Part shown: one piece after another, positions 43,057 through 50,845 of the stretch
Numbering within the stretch: position 1 is the stretch's first letter
Layout: every line of letters begins with the position of its first letter
NCBI GenBank assembly: GCA_017849585.1
Contig: JAFIGT010000031.1
Coordinates: 1-64,000, forward strand
Reading direction: 5' to 3'
DNA: 64,000 nt
Source of the DNA: Verrucomicrobium sp.
GTDB lineage: Bacteria; Verrucomicrobiota; Verrucomicrobiia; Methylacidiphilales; UBA1321
Translations under genes and position numbers: made by a program
Notes under the pieces: model-generated
What the model saw: only the letters and a program-made list of their open reading frames with translations
What the model was told of the DNA's origin: nothing
Database searches by the model: none

Positions 43057-43500
43057 ATGACTGAAAAAGATCTGAAAGTGTTCATCGATATCATCTGTCA
43101 TTATTTCGAGAAAACCACGAGCCATGCGCCCGAACTGAAGGAGCCCGTCATTGAATTGAATCAATTTCGGCTCCTCGACTACACCGGGTTCATCAAGATC
43201 AGCGGCAACAACCAGGGCTGGGTCTACATCAGCATGCCGAAGGGAATGCTCCTGGACGTCCTCAACTGTATGGGAGAGTCGCTCTCGGATCGCTCCATCC
43301 TGCTCGATAGCGTGGGAGAAATCGTCAGCATCATTACCAGTAACGCGCGGGAACATTTCGGGGCGCAATTTCAAATCTCCGTGCCGGTCACCAGCGCGGG
43401 AAAAGAAAATACCCCGATTTCCCACGAGATGCCGCGCTTCCTTCTACCCTTCACTTGGCGCGAACATCAGGCTTATGTCGGCATCGCCTTACTGGCTTGA
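43057..43500 (+). CDS. CheX-like protein lacking the catalytic Asn (paralogue 2)
   Basis: 147 residues from ATG at 43057 (TTG at 43042 is an in-frame alternative). Same fold pattern as the preceding gene (KVFIDIICHYFEKTT; GGSYRG replaced by GNNQGWVYISMP). The helix with the active site reads SVGEIVSIITSNAREHFG: Glu88 is kept but the Asn position is Ser91. The ISVPVTSAG segment is conserved. Phosphatase activity may be lost; the protein could bind CheY or heterodimerise. It starts 21 bases after paralogue 1. Confidence 0.7.
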   Translation: MTEKDLKVFIDIICHYFEKTTSHAPELKEPVIELNQFRLLDYTGFIKISGNNQGWVYISMPKGMLLDVLNCMGESLSDRSILLDSVGEIVSIITSNAREHFGAQFQISVPVTSAGKENTPISHEMPRFLLPFTWREHQAYVGIALLA

Positions 43501-43517
43501 TCTACTCCATTTTGACT

Positions 43518-44144
43518 ATGATTACACTTCATGACGGACTGGAACGGGCCAGTCAATTCGACGAACTGGCCGCCACCTTGCAATTACGCCGCTATGAATG
43601 GGCTTTCCTGCTGGCCCTGGATGGCCGCACCTCGGCGCGAGAGATCGGAAAATCCCTAGGTCTCGACGACACCACGGTCCTGACCATGGCAGACTTTTTC
43701 CTCGAACAACAATTGATCGTGGCACGCTCCTATACCCTCAGCGAATACACCCGCCTCTTCAATGTGAAAAATGAGATGGCCCCTGCATCCGCAGCGGTAA
43801 CGAGCAATGGATCGCTTGCGCCTGCTCGCACCGGTGCCAGCTCAATTTCATTTTCACTCAAGCGCAAGCCCACCACAGCTTCCACGCCTGCCCCGACGAC
43901 AGGACCCTCGCTGAAATTGAAACCGATCATGGACTTCGTCATCCGCCATTCCGGTGGTGGCACCACCGGTCAAATCGCCGCCTATCGCGTCCTGCTCAAG
44001 ATCCCGCGGCCGCTGTTGCAAGCGATGAAAATCGAATCGATCAACTTTATCGATGACAACTTCGAGCTCCCCAACCAAGAAGCATATCATGCCATTGTCG
44101 AGGGCATTAAGTCCGTCCTGAATGTCACCTATCAGCCCGCTTGA
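43518..44144 (+). CDS. Two-domain protein of unknown function (winged-helix-like N-terminus)
   Basis: 208 residues from ATG at 43518. N-terminal ~80 residues resemble the small winged-helix-like domain often joined to PATAN/DUF4388 proteins (WAFLLALDGRTSAREIGKSL, then a second helix LTMADFFLEQQLIVARSY). A Ser/Thr/Pro/Ala linker (about 90-135) leads to a C-terminal domain of about 70 residues (FVIRHSGGGTTGQIAAYRVL, then LLQAMKIESINFIDD) without recognised family. It is the last gene of the second signalling cluster, 17 bases after CheX paralogue 2. It may be an output or adaptor; function unknown. Confidence 0.6.
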   Translation: MITLHDGLERASQFDELAATLQLRRYEWAFLLALDGRTSAREIGKSLGLDDTTVLTMADFFLEQQLIVARSYTLSEYTRLFNVKNEMAPASAAVTSNGSLAPARTGASSISFSLKRKPTTASTPAPTTGPSLKLKPIMDFVIRHSGGGTTGQIAAYRVLLKIPRPLLQAMKIESINFIDDNFELPNQEAYHAIVEGIKSVLNVTYQPA

Positions 44145-44150
44145 AGCGAT

Positions 44151-44223
44151 GCTCCCGAGCGCGGGAGCCAGGCGATCCCGGATGGCATCACGCCCGCCCC
44201 GTTGACATGACGGGGTCGGGCGT
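44151..44223. terminator. Two strong hairpins between convergent genes
   Basis: GCTCCCG-AGCG-CGGGAGC (44151-44168) and a long stem ACGCCCGCCCCGT / ACGGGGTCGGGCGT (44190-44202, 44210-44223, one bulge). They lie between the convergent signalling cluster and porin gene and probably act as bidirectional transcript ends, although a U tract is absent. Confidence 0.45.
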
Positions 44224-44237
44224 TATACCGCCTCGCA

Positions 44238-45680
44238 TCAAAACGTGATGCTCGTGCGTAAACCGAGAACGACCGCATCCTTGACCGCGCGTTCGCCCGC
44301 GGGGTCTTCCGGATCCGCCACGTTGCCGCCGGGATGAATGATGTACTGGAAGTCGGGTTGCAACGTCCACCACGGGGCGAGCACGATCTGGTAGGTAACC
44401 TCGATCGTCATCTCGTAATTCTGCACCGGCAGGTTCGTGCCATTCACATCGTTGGCCGAGCGTTGCGCGTTGGACAGGTGATCGCTGACCTGGGCGTAGG
44501 CCACGCCAATGCCGAAGACGTCCTCATCCCGACCGGGAATCAGACCGGTGTAATTCACACCCCCATCAGTGTAGAACTGCACCAGGTTGCGATCCGCCGG
44601 AGTACCCCCAACCCGCCAGAAGAGTCCCAGCCCCTGATTGGAGGGTTCCTCGACCGACTCAGGTTGCGCGCTGCGCACCGTGGGGTCCACCTTGGCCGAG
44701 GGGCCATTCGATTCGCGCCAGACCATCTGGTCCGCGATGAAATAGACACCGTAATTGTTGGGATGCACGACGGTGGCCCCATTGCCATCGACAAGATTCA
44801 CATCATCCGTGCGGAACGTATTGAAATAGCCGCCCACCTTGTAGGTGCCGAGCAAGCCCTTCGCGTCCTTTTCCTGATTTAACTTATAGGCAGCCTCGAA
44901 AATACCGAGCACACCCTGGTTGAAGCTTACGCGCGTGCCGCTGCTGTTGATCTTCTGCGGATTCTCCGGGTTGCCAAAGCTGTCGCCGGGATCGCCATCG
45001 AACACCGCCGCCGTCAGCGAGAATTGCTCCACCGGCGAGAACCGGGTCATCACCGCTGGGGCTGCCAGCGGATAGCCGGGACCGCCACTCGGCAGATTTG
45101 CCGAAACCAACGCGGGCCAGCCGAACGTGCCGTTGAGGAAGAGACCACCGTATTCGCTGATGAGGAATTCATCGTCCGCCGCAATCTGTCCGAAACGCAA
45201 CGCCAGTTTGCCGTCAAAAAATTCCTGCTGATACCAGAGATTAAACAGGCGGAAGGTGTCATACGCCTCAATATTGCTCACGGTCATGATATTCTGGAGC
45301 GAGTATCCCGAAAGATCCTTGCCGTGGATTTCATACGCGCTGACGTAGAAAGACGATCCCTTCAGACCGGCGAGTTTTTCAAAGTCGAGCGTGAGCTCAA
45401 GCTGCAAGCGGCCCGAATAGACCGCATTCTGGTGAATGCCGCCGGAAACGACGCCCATCGTTTCGCCGATGTAGGTCGCGCCAAAGGTCACGCCCTTCTC
45501 TTCCAGCTTGGTGCGAGTGCCGCCCCAATCGCCGGTCATGTAATCCTGCTCAAAAAAGGAACGCGCCCGCTCGGTCTCCGCGATTTGCTTGCTGTCATGG
45601 GCTTCAATCCCCGTTCCGGCATAGGCCGTCACCAGCCATGCCCCCAGTAGTGCGACTCCCGCACAAAATGTCTTCTGCAT
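44238..45680 (-). CDS. OprB-family carbohydrate porin
   Basis: 480 residues. Signal peptide at 1-21 (MQKTFCAGVALLGAWLVTAY). The mature part starts with the OprB hallmark DYMTGDWGGTRTKLEEKGVT, followed by alternating amphipathic strands with many aromatic residues, and ends in SITF with terminal Phe, as outer-membrane beta barrels do. OprB porins let sugars cross the outer membrane. Ribosome-binding site AAGGAG lies six bases before the ATG. A phased repeat array lies upstream (45744-45848). Confidence 0.87.
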   Translation of the reverse strand: MQKTFCAGVALLGAWLVTAYAGTGIEAHDSKQIAETERARSFFEQDYMTGDWGGTRTKLEEKGVTFGATYIGETMGVVSGGIHQNAVYSGRLQLELTLDFEKLAGLKGSSFYVSAYEIHGKDLSGYSLQNIMTVSNIEAYDTFRLFNLWYQQEFFDGKLALRFGQIAADDEFLISEYGGLFLNGTFGWPALVSANLPSGGPGYPLAAPAVMTRFSPVEQFSLTAAVFDGDPGDSFGNPENPQKINSSGTRVSFNQGVLGIFEAAYKLNQEKDAKGLLGTYKVGGYFNTFRTDDVNLVDGNGATVVHPNNYGVYFIADQMVWRESNGPSAKVDPTVRSAQPESVEEPSNQGLGLFWRVGGTPADRNLVQFYTDGGVNYTGLIPGRDEDVFGIGVAYAQVSDHLSNAQRSANDVNGTNLPVQNYEMTIEVTYQIVLAPWWTLQPDFQYIIHPGGNVADPEDPAGERAVKDAVVLGLRTSITF

Positions 45681-45743
45681 AGATCTCCTTGGCTAAAATT
45701 ACGGGTCCCCCCGATTCTATCGGCATCAAGCGTGCTATTTCTT

Positions 45744-45848
45744 AATGCAAGCTACTTGCGTATAATGCAAGCTTTAACTCGATGAGACCATATTGAATCC
45801 CCCTAATCTTGGCTGCCGTTCGCTTGCGTTTTTCTAATGTTCGCTTGC
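45744..45848. promoter_or_regulatory. Phased repeat array upstream of the porin gene
   Basis: AATGCAAGCT at 45744-45753 and 45764-45773 (period 20) and GTTCGCTTGC at 45818-45827 and 45839-45848 (period 21). The two motifs share the core GCAAGC/GCTTGC in opposite orientations. Spacing of about two helical turns suggests binding sites for a regulator on one DNA face. Confidence 0.5.
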
Positions 45849-45959
45849 ACAACCCTGGAAAAAAGCGCAACTCACCGCCCGTCTCGCAGACTATCAGCCC
45901 TGAATCTCGCCTCTGATTTGACCATTGGAATTTCGACCCGCTTCCCCCTATCCTGAGTC

Positions 45960-46667
45960 ATGCCCACGTACCGCATCGACTTGCATAGTCATTGCCAGGG
46001 CGATCCCGTGGATGATCTGGAGCATACGATCCATGAGCACATCGATCATGCCCACGCATGTGGACTTCACGCCATCGCCTTGACCTGGCATCAGCGGATC
46101 TTTGACGATACGGCAGCAATCGCCTATGCCCGCGAACGCGGCATCCTGCTCATCCCCGGCGTGGAGACGGAACTGTATGGACGCCTGCACACGCTGGCGC
46201 TCAATGCCCACGCAGGGGACATTCCGGGCGCATGCACGCTCGAGGATTTGCGCACCTTCCGGCAAGATCCGAATCACTTTATCCTCGCGCCGCATCCGTA
46301 CTATCCGCATTGGTCCTGTCTGCGCACGGTAATCGACGAGCACCCGGATTGCTTTGATGGCATAGAATGGTGTCACTATCACACCGACTGGATTCCACGC
46401 GGACTGAATCCCAATGAACGCGCCCGCCGCTGGGCGGAACGCAATCACAAGCCGCTCATCGCCTGCTCCGATGCGCATGATCTGCACGGGCTCGGGCGCT
46501 TTTATTCCGAAGTGGAGGCGGAGGAACTCACCGCTCCAGCCATCTTCGCCGCGCTGCGCGCCAATCGCGTGCGCTTCACCCCGCACCCCATGACCGCCTC
46601 CTACTTTCTCCACAAATCGGGAAAAATCGCCGCAGCGATCATGCGGGGAATCCTGCCACCGCGTTAG
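45960..46667 (+). CDS. PHP-domain phosphoesterase
   Basis: 235 residues. PHP metal-site motifs: RIDLHSHCQGD near the N-terminus, ILLIPGVETELYGR, FILAPHPYYPHW and ACSDAHDLHGLGRFY. Related proteins are metal-dependent phosphoesterases of varied substrate, including histidinol-phosphatase-like and nucleotide phosphatases. The ATG at 45960 directly precedes the first motif. It stands alone, divergent from the porin and convergent with the HscB-like gene. Confidence 0.8.
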   Translation: MPTYRIDLHSHCQGDPVDDLEHTIHEHIDHAHACGLHAIALTWHQRIFDDTAAIAYARERGILLIPGVETELYGRLHTLALNAHAGDIPGACTLEDLRTFRQDPNHFILAPHPYYPHWSCLRTVIDEHPDCFDGIEWCHYHTDWIPRGLNPNERARRWAERNHKPLIACSDAHDLHGLGRFYSEVEAEELTAPAIFAALRANRVRFTPHPMTASYFLHKSGKIAAAIMRGILPPR

Positions 46668-46680
46668 GTGGCGACAGTAA

Positions 46681-47286
46681 TTAGTCCGTCAGCAGCACCA
46701 CCAACCGCTCCTCGAGCTGCTGCTGCCAGCGCCAGACATAGGAATACTTGCGGTAGAGCGTCTCCAGTGCATCGAGATTCTTCTCGCCCGCGACCCACGA
46801 CGCATCAAGCGCAGCCAATTCCTCGCCCAGTCTGTCCGTATACTCCGCGAGCTTCTGCTGCATCGCAGTCAGCGCTTCCTGCAAATCGAGACCGGCCACC
46901 ATCAGACCCGCTTTTTCCAGCGCGGTGGTCGCGGCACTTTTGGCTTTTTGATGCTCATCGATTTTCTGGCAAAGCTGGCCTACTTCGATGAAGAGATCCA
47001 TCGTGCCGGGCGGGATGCGCTGCACATCAGACGGCTTGCCGCCCTTCGTTTGCTCGTAGAGATAAAGCAGCCGCTCCTTCGGTTCGCGCAAGACCTGAAA
47101 CGCCTTGTTGATCGCCGCGTAGCGTTTTTCAATTTCCGCGAGCTCGGCGGTGGGTTTGCCTTGATGCTTGTCCGGGTGCAGCTCCGCACTCTGCCGGGCG
47201 AATGCCTCGCGCAAGGCTTCGAGGTCAACCCAGGGGCGCGGCGTCAGGCCAAAAGCGGCGAAGTGGTCGTCGGTCGTGAAACTCAT
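46681..47286 (-). CDS. HscB-like J-domain co-chaperone
   Basis: 201 residues. N-terminal J domain with the HPD motif (SAELHPDKHQGKP) and AAINKAFQVLREPKERLLYL, then a C-terminal helical bundle of ~100 residues (VGQLCQKIDEHQKAKSAATT and so on), the two-domain plan of HscB, which delivers IscU to HscA in Fe-S cluster assembly. Lies 57 bases downstream of an IscA-like gene on the same strand, which supports the role; homologues of HscA and IscU are not in the window. Confidence 0.7.
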   Translation of the reverse strand: MSFTTDDHFAAFGLTPRPWVDLEALREAFARQSAELHPDKHQGKPTAELAEIEKRYAAINKAFQVLREPKERLLYLYEQTKGGKPSDVQRIPPGTMDLFIEVGQLCQKIDEHQKAKSAATTALEKAGLMVAGLDLQEALTAMQQKLAEYTDRLGEELAALDASWVAGEKNLDALETLYRKYSYVWRWQQQLEERLVVLLTD

Positions 47287-47343
47287 GGAGAGAAGGGGCG
47301 TCCGCAGATTAACACAGATTTTCCGGATCCAGCGTCACGCTGG

Positions 47344-47727
47344 CTACGCCGCGAAACTTTCGCCGCAGGAACAATGCGCGGCGGCATTCGGATTGGTCAC
47401 CTTGAAGCCACCCTTTTGCAGATCGGTGCTGAAGTCCACCAGCGAGCCGCTGACAAAGAGCGCGCTCTTCGGGTCGATGACGATGTTGACGTTGTTGGAC
47501 ACGACGAGAATGTCGCGATTGGCGGGGCCATCGACCAGGTCCATCTTGTATTGCAGTCCGGAGCAACCGCCGCCCACGACAGCGATGCGCAACGCGCCAT
47601 TGGCGCGGCCCTGCTTGGTAAGCAGCTCCTTGAGCTTGTCGGCGGCGGCTTCGGTCGTCTTGCAAAGTTTCTCGTTGCCGACCTTGTAGTTCACGGTCGG
47701 AGCGGGAGTCGTGGCGGGTGCGTCCAT
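47344..47727 (-). CDS. IscA/ErpA-type Fe-S cluster carrier
   Basis: 127 residues. HesB/IscA domain: TEAAADKLKELLTKQGRANG, GGGCSGLQYKMDLVDG with the first Cys, and CSCGESF near the C-terminus with the other two. These three Cys bind iron or Fe-S clusters for delivery to apoproteins. The first ~15 residues are a Pro/Thr/Ala-rich extension. Probably in one unit with the HscB-like gene; nuo genes nearby encode a major Fe-S user (NuoI). Confidence 0.9.
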   Translation of the reverse strand: MDAPATTPAPTVNYKVGNEKLCKTTEAAADKLKELLTKQGRANGALRIAVVGGGCSGLQYKMDLVDGPANRDILVVSNNVNIVIDPKSALFVSGSLVDFSTDLQKGGFKVTNPNAAAHCSCGESFAA

Positions 47728-47762
47728 ATCTTTAACATAAGCACTCTTTATGCCGGGTCAAC

Positions 47763-47901
47763 CCAAGGCTGAGCCTTGGATGCAGTGATGCGGCTCGCGG
47801 TGCTCGCCGTCGAATGAACTTTGACTCCTAAAGCATTGAAAAATACACCCGTTAAAGCGAGTGGATAGGACGTCCATCCGGCGGCGGTACATGGTACCGC
47901 C
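47763..47901. repeat. Short hairpins downstream of nuoN
   Basis: The gap between nuoN and the IscA-like gene contains AAGGCT-G-AGCCTT (about 47763-47776) and a perfect 8-bp palindrome GGCGGTAC-ATG-GTACCGCC (47883-47901). No U tract follows, so they resemble the other intergenic palindromes of this window. Confidence 0.45.
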
Positions 47902-47933
47902 GATTGGTGAGACTGACGTTACAACGCTCAGCG

Positions 47934-49358
47934 TCAGGATTGAACGATCCGCACGAGGTGCTGCAAGCCTTGCGGCCAGAAGCCGAGGAGCAGTGTCAAG
48001 CCCGAGAGGACGAGCAGCAACGCCTTGGTGCAGAGGCAGGCCGGAATCGGGGTGTTATCGAGCGGTTCGGACCAGAACATGGCCTTCACCACGCCAAGAT
48101 AATAGTAGAGACCGGCCACCGCGGACACCACGCCGATCCAGAAGAGCGGATAGAGACCGCTCTGCCAGGCCGCGCCGAAGATCGAAAGTTTGCCGATGAA
48201 ACCGATGGTCGGCGGAATCCCCGCCAGCGAGACCAGCGCAATCGCAAGCGACGCCGCCAGCACCGGCGAGCGCTGCCAGAGTCCGGCGTACTGGTGAATT
48301 TGTTCGCCGCGAATCGTCTTCGAAGCGACCGCAATCACGAGGAACGCCGCGAGATTCGCCAGCAAATAGGTGATGAGATAGATGAACACCGAAATCGCCA
48401 GGCCCGGTGTCCGAATCTGCGCGATGATGCCGATCAGCATGAAGCCGGAGTGACCGATGCTCGAGTACGCCAGCAACCGCTTCAGGTTGCGTTGCGGGAT
48501 CGCCGCCAGATTACCGAGGAGCATCGACAGCGCCGCCAGCACGCTCAACATCGGAATCCAGGTGGCGAACGCCGCCGCCGAACCGAACGCCGTGTACAGC
48601 ACGCGCATCAGCAGGATGAAACCCGCCGCCTTGGAACCAACCGAAAGAAATGCCGTGATTGAAGTCGGCGCGCCCTGATAGACGTCCGGCGCCCAGAGAT
48701 GGAACGGCACCGCCGCGACTTTGAATCCGAGGCCAAAGATGATCAGGAGCAGGCCGAACTTCAGCCCGAGAGGCAACGGTCCGTGGCCGATGGCGCGGCC
48801 GATTTCCACAAATTGCGTGCTGCCGGTGATGCCAAACGTGTAGGCAATGCCCATCACGAGGAACGCCGAGGAAAGCGCGCCGAGAATCAGATACTTCACG
48901 CCCGCTTCAAGTGCGATCGCGTTCGTGCGCTGGTACGCCACGAGGATGTAGAAGGAGATCGTCACCAATTCCAGCGCAACGAACAGGACCATGAAATCCA
49001 TCGTCGATGCCAGCAGGCAGAGACCCGCGGCCGTCAGCAGCGGGAAGACAAAGAACTCGCCCCGGTTCGGAAGCGACTCTTCATCCGCAGCCAGGCTGAT
49101 CCATGTCACCAGAGCTGCCGTGACGAGAAAGAACACCTTGAAAAACTGGGCGGGTCGATCCAGGCAATAAAGACCGCCCCACGGGGCAACATAAAATTCG
49201 CTGGCAATCGGCGTGGCGATCGTGATCCCGATGGCGGCGAAGATTCCGGCAAGAGTGACGAACCCGATCAGGCGCGGGCACGGCTTGGCGAACGCTTCCA
49301 CCAGCAGCAGCACGCAGGCCAGCGCGGTCAGGAGAATTTCAGGGGCAATCCACGGCAT
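47934..49358 (-). CDS. nuoN: NADH-quinone oxidoreductase subunit N
   Basis: 474 residues, about 14 membrane helices. An antiporter-like proton-pumping subunit of complex I. Family features: EGFFVFPLLTAAGLCLL-type region (EFFVFPLLTAAGLCLLASTM), LEAGVKYLILGALSSAFLVM, and FKVAAVPFHLWAPDVYQGAP. Last gene of the nuoI-N operon, four bases after nuoM. Confidence 0.95.
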   Translation of the reverse strand: MPWIAPEILLTALACVLLLVEAFAKPCPRLIGFVTLAGIFAAIGITIATPIASEFYVAPWGGLYCLDRPAQFFKVFFLVTAALVTWISLAADEESLPNRGEFFVFPLLTAAGLCLLASTMDFMVLFVALELVTISFYILVAYQRTNAIALEAGVKYLILGALSSAFLVMGIAYTFGITGSTQFVEIGRAIGHGPLPLGLKFGLLLIIFGLGFKVAAVPFHLWAPDVYQGAPTSITAFLSVGSKAAGFILLMRVLYTAFGSAAAFATWIPMLSVLAALSMLLGNLAAIPQRNLKRLLAYSSIGHSGFMLIGIIAQIRTPGLAISVFIYLITYLLANLAAFLVIAVASKTIRGEQIHQYAGLWQRSPVLAASLAIALVSLAGIPPTIGFIGKLSIFGAAWQSGLYPLFWIGVVSAVAGLYYYLGVVKAMFWSEPLDNTPIPACLCTKALLLVLSGLTLLLGFWPQGLQHLVRIVQS

Positions 49359-49362
49359 AGGT

Positions 49363-50844
49363 CTAGTTCAGCAAAAGTTTCACCGCAGGCGTAATCACCT
49401 GCAGCAGGATGGAGGGGAAGAAGCCCAGGAACAACAGGGCCGCAATCAACAAAACGTAAGGGCCGCGCTGCGCCGTGCCGGTCACATCGGTGATCGACTC
49501 GAAGCGCGCCGGCAGATCGCCGAAGAACACCTTGCGCACCGCGCGCAGTTGGTATACCGCGCCAAGCACCACGCCCCAGAGCACCAGCGCCATGATCCCG
49601 AGACCGAAGCGATGCCAGCCGCCGAAGAAAATGAGCAACTCGCCGGGGAAATTCGCCAGACCCGGCAGACCGATCGACGCCATCGAGGCGATGACAAAGG
49701 CTGTCGCGAGGAATGGCGCGCGTTTCGCGAGACCGCCCAGTTCGGCGAAACGATTTTCGCCCGTGCGCTGCTGGATTTCTCCGGCCAGACCGAAGAGCAA
49801 CGCCGCGCTCAAACCGTGCGCCACCATCAGCAGGATTACACCGCTGAGGCTGGTTTCATTTGTCGCCGCGATGCCGAGAAAGAGATAGCCCATGTGCATC
49901 ACGCTGGAAAAGCCAAGCATCGTTTGCAGTTCTTTCTGCGCGAGCGTGACAAATCCGATGTAAAGGATATTGCCCAACAGGCACACCAGCAGGATCGGCA
50001 GCCACGCGTCGAACCCTTGCGGCAGCAACGGCACCGCGATCCGGATCAAACCGTACAGACCGAATTTCTTCAGCACGCCCGCGTGCATCATCGCTACCGA
50101 GGGAGGCGCGGCGGCATAACCGGGAGCAGCCCACGAATGCAGTGGGAAGAGCGAGACCAGCGTGCCGAAACCGACCAGCAGGAAACCAACAATCGTCTGC
50201 TGCGAAAAATCGTTCAATGGCATCTGCGAGAGGTGCCGCTGCAAGACCAGCAGATCAAAACTCCGCAACTGCACCGGCAAGGCCAGCACCAGCGCGAGCA
50301 CACCCGCCAGCAACACCAAGCTGCCGAGGGTCAGATACAGCGTCAGTTGCATGCTCGCGAACTGCCGGTTCTGCGTGCCCCAGATGCCGATCAGCAGGAA
50401 GGTCGGGATCAGCGCGAACTCATGGAAAATGTAGAGGAAGAACAGATCGAACGAGACAAACGCGCCGATCGCTCCAAGCGACATGAACAGCAGGTAGCTG
50501 AAGAACTCCCGCGGGCGCTTGATATCGTTCGGCACCACCGAGACCGCCGCGAGCGTCACCGTCGTCGTGAGCAGCAGGAGCGGCAGATTGATGCCATCCA
50601 GCCCGATGTGGAACCGGATTTCCGGCAGGCCGGGCAGATGCACCCACGGAATGTTCAGGCCGAGCTGCACTCCCGCGATCTGCGAGTTGAACTGCATCAG
50701 CGCCACGAGGCTGAAGGTGAAGTTCAGCAGCGCCGCCGCGATCGCCACGATCTTGGGCGGGCTCTTGAGCAGGATCAGCCCGATTCCCACCAGCGGAATG
50801 AGCAACATGAGAACCAGCAGGAACGATGAAGAGGAAGAAGCCAT
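49363..50844 (-). CDS. nuoM: NADH-quinone oxidoreductase subunit M
   Basis: 493 residues, about 14 membrane helices. Proton-pumping antiporter-like subunit of complex I. Motifs: HEFALIPTFLLIGIWGTQNR, GFGTLVSLFPLHSWAAPGYA (with key Lys/His region altered to the usual LHSW type), and FSSVMHMGYLFLGIA. One base after nuoL. The start ATG at 50844 follows immediately. Confidence 0.95.
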   Translation of the reverse strand: MASSSSSFLLVLMLLIPLVGIGLILLKSPPKIVAIAAALLNFTFSLVALMQFNSQIAGVQLGLNIPWVHLPGLPEIRFHIGLDGINLPLLLLTTTVTLAAVSVVPNDIKRPREFFSYLLFMSLGAIGAFVSFDLFFLYIFHEFALIPTFLLIGIWGTQNRQFASMQLTLYLTLGSLVLLAGVLALVLALPVQLRSFDLLVLQRHLSQMPLNDFSQQTIVGFLLVGFGTLVSLFPLHSWAAPGYAAAPPSVAMMHAGVLKKFGLYGLIRIAVPLLPQGFDAWLPILLVCLLGNILYIGFVTLAQKELQTMLGFSSVMHMGYLFLGIAATNETSLSGVILLMVAHGLSAALLFGLAGEIQQRTGENRFAELGGLAKRAPFLATAFVIASMASIGLPGLANFPGELLIFFGGWHRFGLGIMALVLWGVVLGAVYQLRAVRKVFFGDLPARFESITDVTGTAQRGPYVLLIAALLFLGFFPSILLQVITPAVKLLLN

Positions 50845-50845
50845 A

